Source: Acetobacteraceae bacterium
GTDB lineage: Bacteria; Pseudomonadota; Alphaproteobacteria; Acetobacterales; Acetobacteraceae
Direction: 5' to 3'
Length of the DNA stretch: 8,947 bases
NCBI GenBank assembly: GCA_019237355.1
Contig: JAFAHH010000745.1
Span: forward strand, 1 to 8,947
The notes below the pieces were generated by a model that saw only the letters and a program-made list of their open reading frames with translations, made no database searches and was not told the origin of the DNA. The position numbers and the translations under genes are program-made. This document shows positions 6,464-8,947 of the stretch, piece by piece; position 1 is the first letter of the stretch, and each line of letters begins with the position of its first letter.

Positions 6464-8074
6464 AGCCGCACGGCGGAAAGCGTCCCGATCTACCAACGGA
6501 ATCTGCGGCCTCTTGCCCGAGAACAGGTCCTCGATGGTAAGGATCTGAAGCTTGCGCACTCTCTGATCATAAGGCGGTTCATAAAATCCGGCCTTTAACG
6601 CTTCGGTCTTCATTGGGCCGGTTGGCTGCGCCAGCGTGATAAAGATCCCGACCTTCGCCTTCTCCCGCTCAATCACATGCGCAAGATCGCGGATCATCGA
6701 AACGTTCACGTTATCACCGCCTTTGACCGACACAACGGCCTTCTCGGTCGTCTTCGCGTCGGGCTTGAAATAAATATGCCCGTCGATACCGCTATCCGCC
6801 CCCTTCTTCTTGCCCCCACAGGGGATGGCGTCGACAAGTGAAACAGCCCACCATTGGAATTGATACTTGTCCCGTGCAGCAAGTGCTCTCGCGCCGTCCA
6901 GGTCTTTGGGCGTGCCGTGAATCTCGAAAGCGATTCCGGGGAAGGCGTCCCGCAACCGCTTTTCCATCAGCGATATCGCTAGGTGGGTAATGTCAATTCC
7001 TGCCCATGCCCGGCCGAGTTTCTGTGCAGCGTGAATCGTGGTCCCGCAGCCGCAAAATGGGTCCAAGATGAGATCGCCCTCATTGCTCGAGGCGCGGATG
7101 ATGCGCTCCAGCAAGGCAAGCGGCTTCTGCGTCGGGTAGCCCAGGCTTTCACCGCTGCTGCCGTGTAAATGCTCGATATCGTCCCAATCGTCCGTGACTG
7201 GCTGCCCCTGCATCTCATCCAAATATCGCTTGAGACGCGGAACTGCGCCGGGCTTGGACTGGAAAATCAGCCCGTCCTTACGGGCACGCTCCATGCGGTC
7301 GCGCGTCCATCTCCAAACGCGCGTCACACCCAGGAATTCGTACGTCAGATTGGGCCTGTCCTTAGCCGGGCTTGTGAGGTTATCAAGCTGATATCGCCTT
7401 CCATCTGGGTCAGCGAAGCGATAGAATTTCTCGATATAGGCGGGGTCGTATTCAGCGAAAATTTTGTTAAAGGTTACGGTCCCGCCTTTGGAGTAGCGCA
7501 GGATTACGTCTCGGCAGTTCGGGAAGTTTACGCGATTGGTGCTCTTCGGCTGCGACCGCAGCCAGGATATTTCGTTGCGAAACTTGCTGCCGCCAAAAAT
7601 GGCATCCATCAGGACTTTCAGGTAGTGACTGGCGGCCGGATCGCAGTGCAGATAAATCGTGCCATCGGGCTTCAAAACCCGGTGCAATTCGATGAGCCGG
7701 ACGGCCATCATAGTAAGATAGGCCATCATGTCGCTCTCTCTCAGGAAGGCACGCATCGCTCGCAGCATCTCAGCCGCGTCGCCCTTGCCGCTCTGCATCA
7801 CCTCATCGAATGCCCTCTCAGAGCTTTCATTCCAATGCCAAGTATCTTGGAAGGCTTTGATCTGTGCCCGCGATTGTTCTCCGCTTAGGCTGCGAAAAAA
7901 GATATTATAATTGGCCTGGCTATTGAATGGCGGGTCTAAATAAATCAGGTTAATGCTTTGGTCGGCGATCTTCTCTCGTAGAACTTGGAGGTTGTCTCCA
8001 TAAAATAAGTGGTTGCCGGATATTAACTTTAGATGATGATCGGGAGCCGCCGCCGTATTTTGCCTGTTCGCCAT
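6461..8074 (-). CDS. Beta-class DNA methyltransferase fused to an Mrr-like nuclease domain
   Basis: A 537-residue protein predicted to transfer methyl groups from S-adenosylmethionine to adenine N6 (or cytosine N4) in DNA. Motif IV is DPPF (47-50) in LIYLDPPFNSQANYN; a probable target-recognition region covers about 170-310; motif X-like YPTQKP is at 313-318; motif I is LDPFCGCGTT (337-346). The order IV, recognition, X, I is that of the beta class. After about 400 the protein changes to an Mrr-like PD-(D/E)xK fold: QFQWWAVSLVDAIP, then GADSGIDG with Asp427/Asp431, then VVSVKGG with Lys451, then RDLAHVIEREKAKVGIFITL and TIEDLF. Ser449 stands where Mrr proteins often have Gln or Glu, so cleavage is uncertain. 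Methyltransferases of this two-part design are widespread; their restriction or regulatory role is unclear. No separate endonuclease or specificity gene is adjacent. The start has no good Shine-Dalgarno, and the 5' part is more AT-rich than its neighbours, suggesting transfer. Confidence 0.9.
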   Translation of the reverse strand: MANRQNTAAAPDHHLKLISGNHLFYGDNLQVLREKIADQSINLIYLDPPFNSQANYNIFFRSLSGEQSRAQIKAFQDTWHWNESSERAFDEVMQSGKGDAAEMLRAMRAFLRESDMMAYLTMMAVRLIELHRVLKPDGTIYLHCDPAASHYLKVLMDAIFGGSKFRNEISWLRSQPKSTNRVNFPNCRDVILRYSKGGTVTFNKIFAEYDPAYIEKFYRFADPDGRRYQLDNLTSPAKDRPNLTYEFLGVTRVWRWTRDRMERARKDGLIFQSKPGAVPRLKRYLDEMQGQPVTDDWDDIEHLHGSSGESLGYPTQKPLALLERIIRASSNEGDLILDPFCGCGTTIHAAQKLGRAWAGIDITHLAISLMEKRLRDAFPGIAFEIHGTPKDLDGARALAARDKYQFQWWAVSLVDAIPCGGKKKGADSGIDGHIYFKPDAKTTEKAVVSVKGGDNVNVSMIRDLAHVIEREKAKVGIFITLAQPTGPMKTEALKAGFYEPPYDQRVRKLQILTIEDLFSGKRPQIPLVDRDAFRRAA

Positions 8075-8206
8075 GGGGCGACGGGAAATAAGGCTTGAAC
8101 GTTAACACGATCCTAAGCCCGACCAAGTCAGTTACTGCGACCAGCTACAGCGGCGCAACGCCCGGGCGCGGCCGATCCGTTGCCGCCTTGAATCCGGTGC
8201 AGCGCC

Positions 8207-8947
8207 TTACTCCGCCGCAACCGCCGGCCTAGCATGCAGCCGGTGCAAGGCGCGGTCGATCCATTGCGCCGTCAATTTCTCCTGCAAGCTATTCTGGAAC
8301 AGCCGCTCGTGCAGCGCGTTGAAATCCACCTGGTCGAGCAATTGATCCTGGTTGAAGCAGGAGAACACCACGGTCCGCTCGCCCGTCCTTGGATCGAGAT
8401 GCGGCTGCAGGCACTGGGCGCAGACCTCCTTCATCATGCACTGCATCGGGCTGTTGATCGAGCCAATCGCGGTGTGCCCGCGCTGCAGATAGGGCGCTAG
8501 CACGCCATGCCGTGCGATCCCGACCGCCTGCATCATCCGGTGCGAGCCGATGGCGATTATATGGCCGGCCTCACCGAGTGGGATCGCCGGCGCGCCAAGC
8601 CGCCCGGCGCCATAGGCCGCCATCGCCTGAACGATATTGCCAACGAAACTACGGTCCTGCGGCCGGGCAGGGTTCGGGGTAAAGCCGGGCGCCTCGTCGC
8701 AGCACCAGACGATCACGTCAGCCGCGCGCTCGATCTCCGCCACCTTGTAGCGGTCACGAACCTTCTTATACCCCGCGAAATAGATCAGCCGCGACCCGGC
8801 CGCGCGCAACGCGGCGCCGATCGAGAACAGCACCGCATTGCCAAGCCCGCCCCCGACCAGCGCCACTGTGCTATTCGCATGAATCTCGGTCGGCGTTCCG
8901 GTTGGCCCCATCAACACCACGGGCTCACCAGGCTTGAGCAGGGCGCA
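8207..8947 (-). CDS. NAD(P)/FAD oxidoreductase, C-terminal part with PyrK-like iron-sulfur site (partial)
   Basis: The 5' end lies beyond the right edge; the frame is open to base 8947, giving 246 visible residues. The visible part begins in a ferredoxin-reductase-like beta barrel (LLKPGEPVVLMGPTGTPTE) and continues into an NAD(P)-binding fold with VALVGGGLGNAVLFSIG, a strand-helix pair ending in YFAGYK, and VIVWCCDEAP. A cysteine cluster follows, CMMKEVCAQC and then FSCFNQDQ (visible residues 170, 176, 179 and 197, spacing C-x5-C-x2-C-x17-C), like the [2Fe-2S] site of PyrK, the electron-transfer subunit of dihydroorotate dehydrogenase. The tail is helical and ends RPAVAAE. Similar C-terminal modules occur in large FAD-dependent oxidoreductases related to glutamate synthase small chain and NADH-dependent ferredoxin:NADP reductases. 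Whether an N-terminal GltD-like module is present cannot be seen. A GTG at 8918-8920 is internal, not the start. Confidence 0.82.
   Translation of the reverse strand, partial: CALLKPGEPVVLMGPTGTPTEIHANSTVALVGGGLGNAVLFSIGAALRAAGSRLIYFAGYKKVRDRYKVAEIERAADVIVWCCDEAPGFTPNPARPQDRSFVGNIVQAMAAYGAGRLGAPAIPLGEAGHIIAIGSHRMMQAVGIARHGVLAPYLQRGHTAIGSINSPMQCMMKEVCAQCLQPHLDPRTGERTVVFSCFNQDQLLDQVDFNALHERLFQNSLQEKLTAQWIDRALHRLHARPAVAAE

Noticed and set aside
7169..7888. 239-residue plus-strand frame opposite the DNA methyltransferase
   Set aside because: It is fully antisense to a gene with clear catalytic motifs; a shadow frame due to codon bias.
8159..8168. CGCCCGGGCG palindrome downstream of the oxidoreductase gene
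   Set aside because: Short GC-only palindromes are frequent in DNA of this composition, and no loop or T tract makes it a terminator.

Overview
The window looks like a chromosomal stretch of a GC-rich alphaproteobacterium. The domain mix, an SLT-SPOR lipoprotein, a SCP2-type thiolase, a DOPA dioxygenase-like protein and an oxidoreductase with a PyrK-like iron-sulfur tail, suggests an Acetobacteraceae or Rhodospirillales-type genome. That placement is inference from gene content and protein style; no rRNA or other marker gene is present.

Layout from left to right. (1) 110-1453 (+) is a multi-pass membrane protein with the look of a GT-C glycosyltransferase. (2) 1654-2763 (-) is a lipoprotein lytic transglycosylase with a C-terminal SPOR domain, started at a TTG behind a strong Shine-Dalgarno. 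(3) 2914-4086 (+) is a SCP2-type thiolase, divergent from the transglycosylase and followed by a hairpin. (4) 4497-4841 (+) is a DOPA 4,5-dioxygenase family protein, preceded by about 410 bases without a confident gene. (5) 4824-4967 (-) is a possible 47-residue single-span membrane protein overlapping the dioxygenase tail. (6) 4968-5641 has no convincing gene. (7) 5642-6301 (+) is an isoprenylcysteine/phospholipid methyltransferase-like membrane protein. (8) 6361-6463 holds two adjacent palindromes that share the same terminal hexamers. (9) 6461-8074 (-) is a beta-class DNA methyltransferase fused to an Mrr-like nuclease fold; its stop codon lies inside the second palindrome. (10) 8207-8947 (-) is the C-terminal part of an NAD(P)/FAD oxidoreductase that runs off the right edge.

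The genes do not form one pathway. Orientation alternates, and most genes are single transcription units separated by 100-670 bases. The thiolase, dioxygenase and methyltransferase-like membrane protein are unlinked metabolic genes. The most accessory-looking part is the palindrome cluster plus the methyltransferase-nuclease fusion (6361-8074), which is visibly more AT-rich at its 5' end and has no separate restriction partner in view. I found no CRISPR array, intact insertion sequence, rRNA or complete tRNA.
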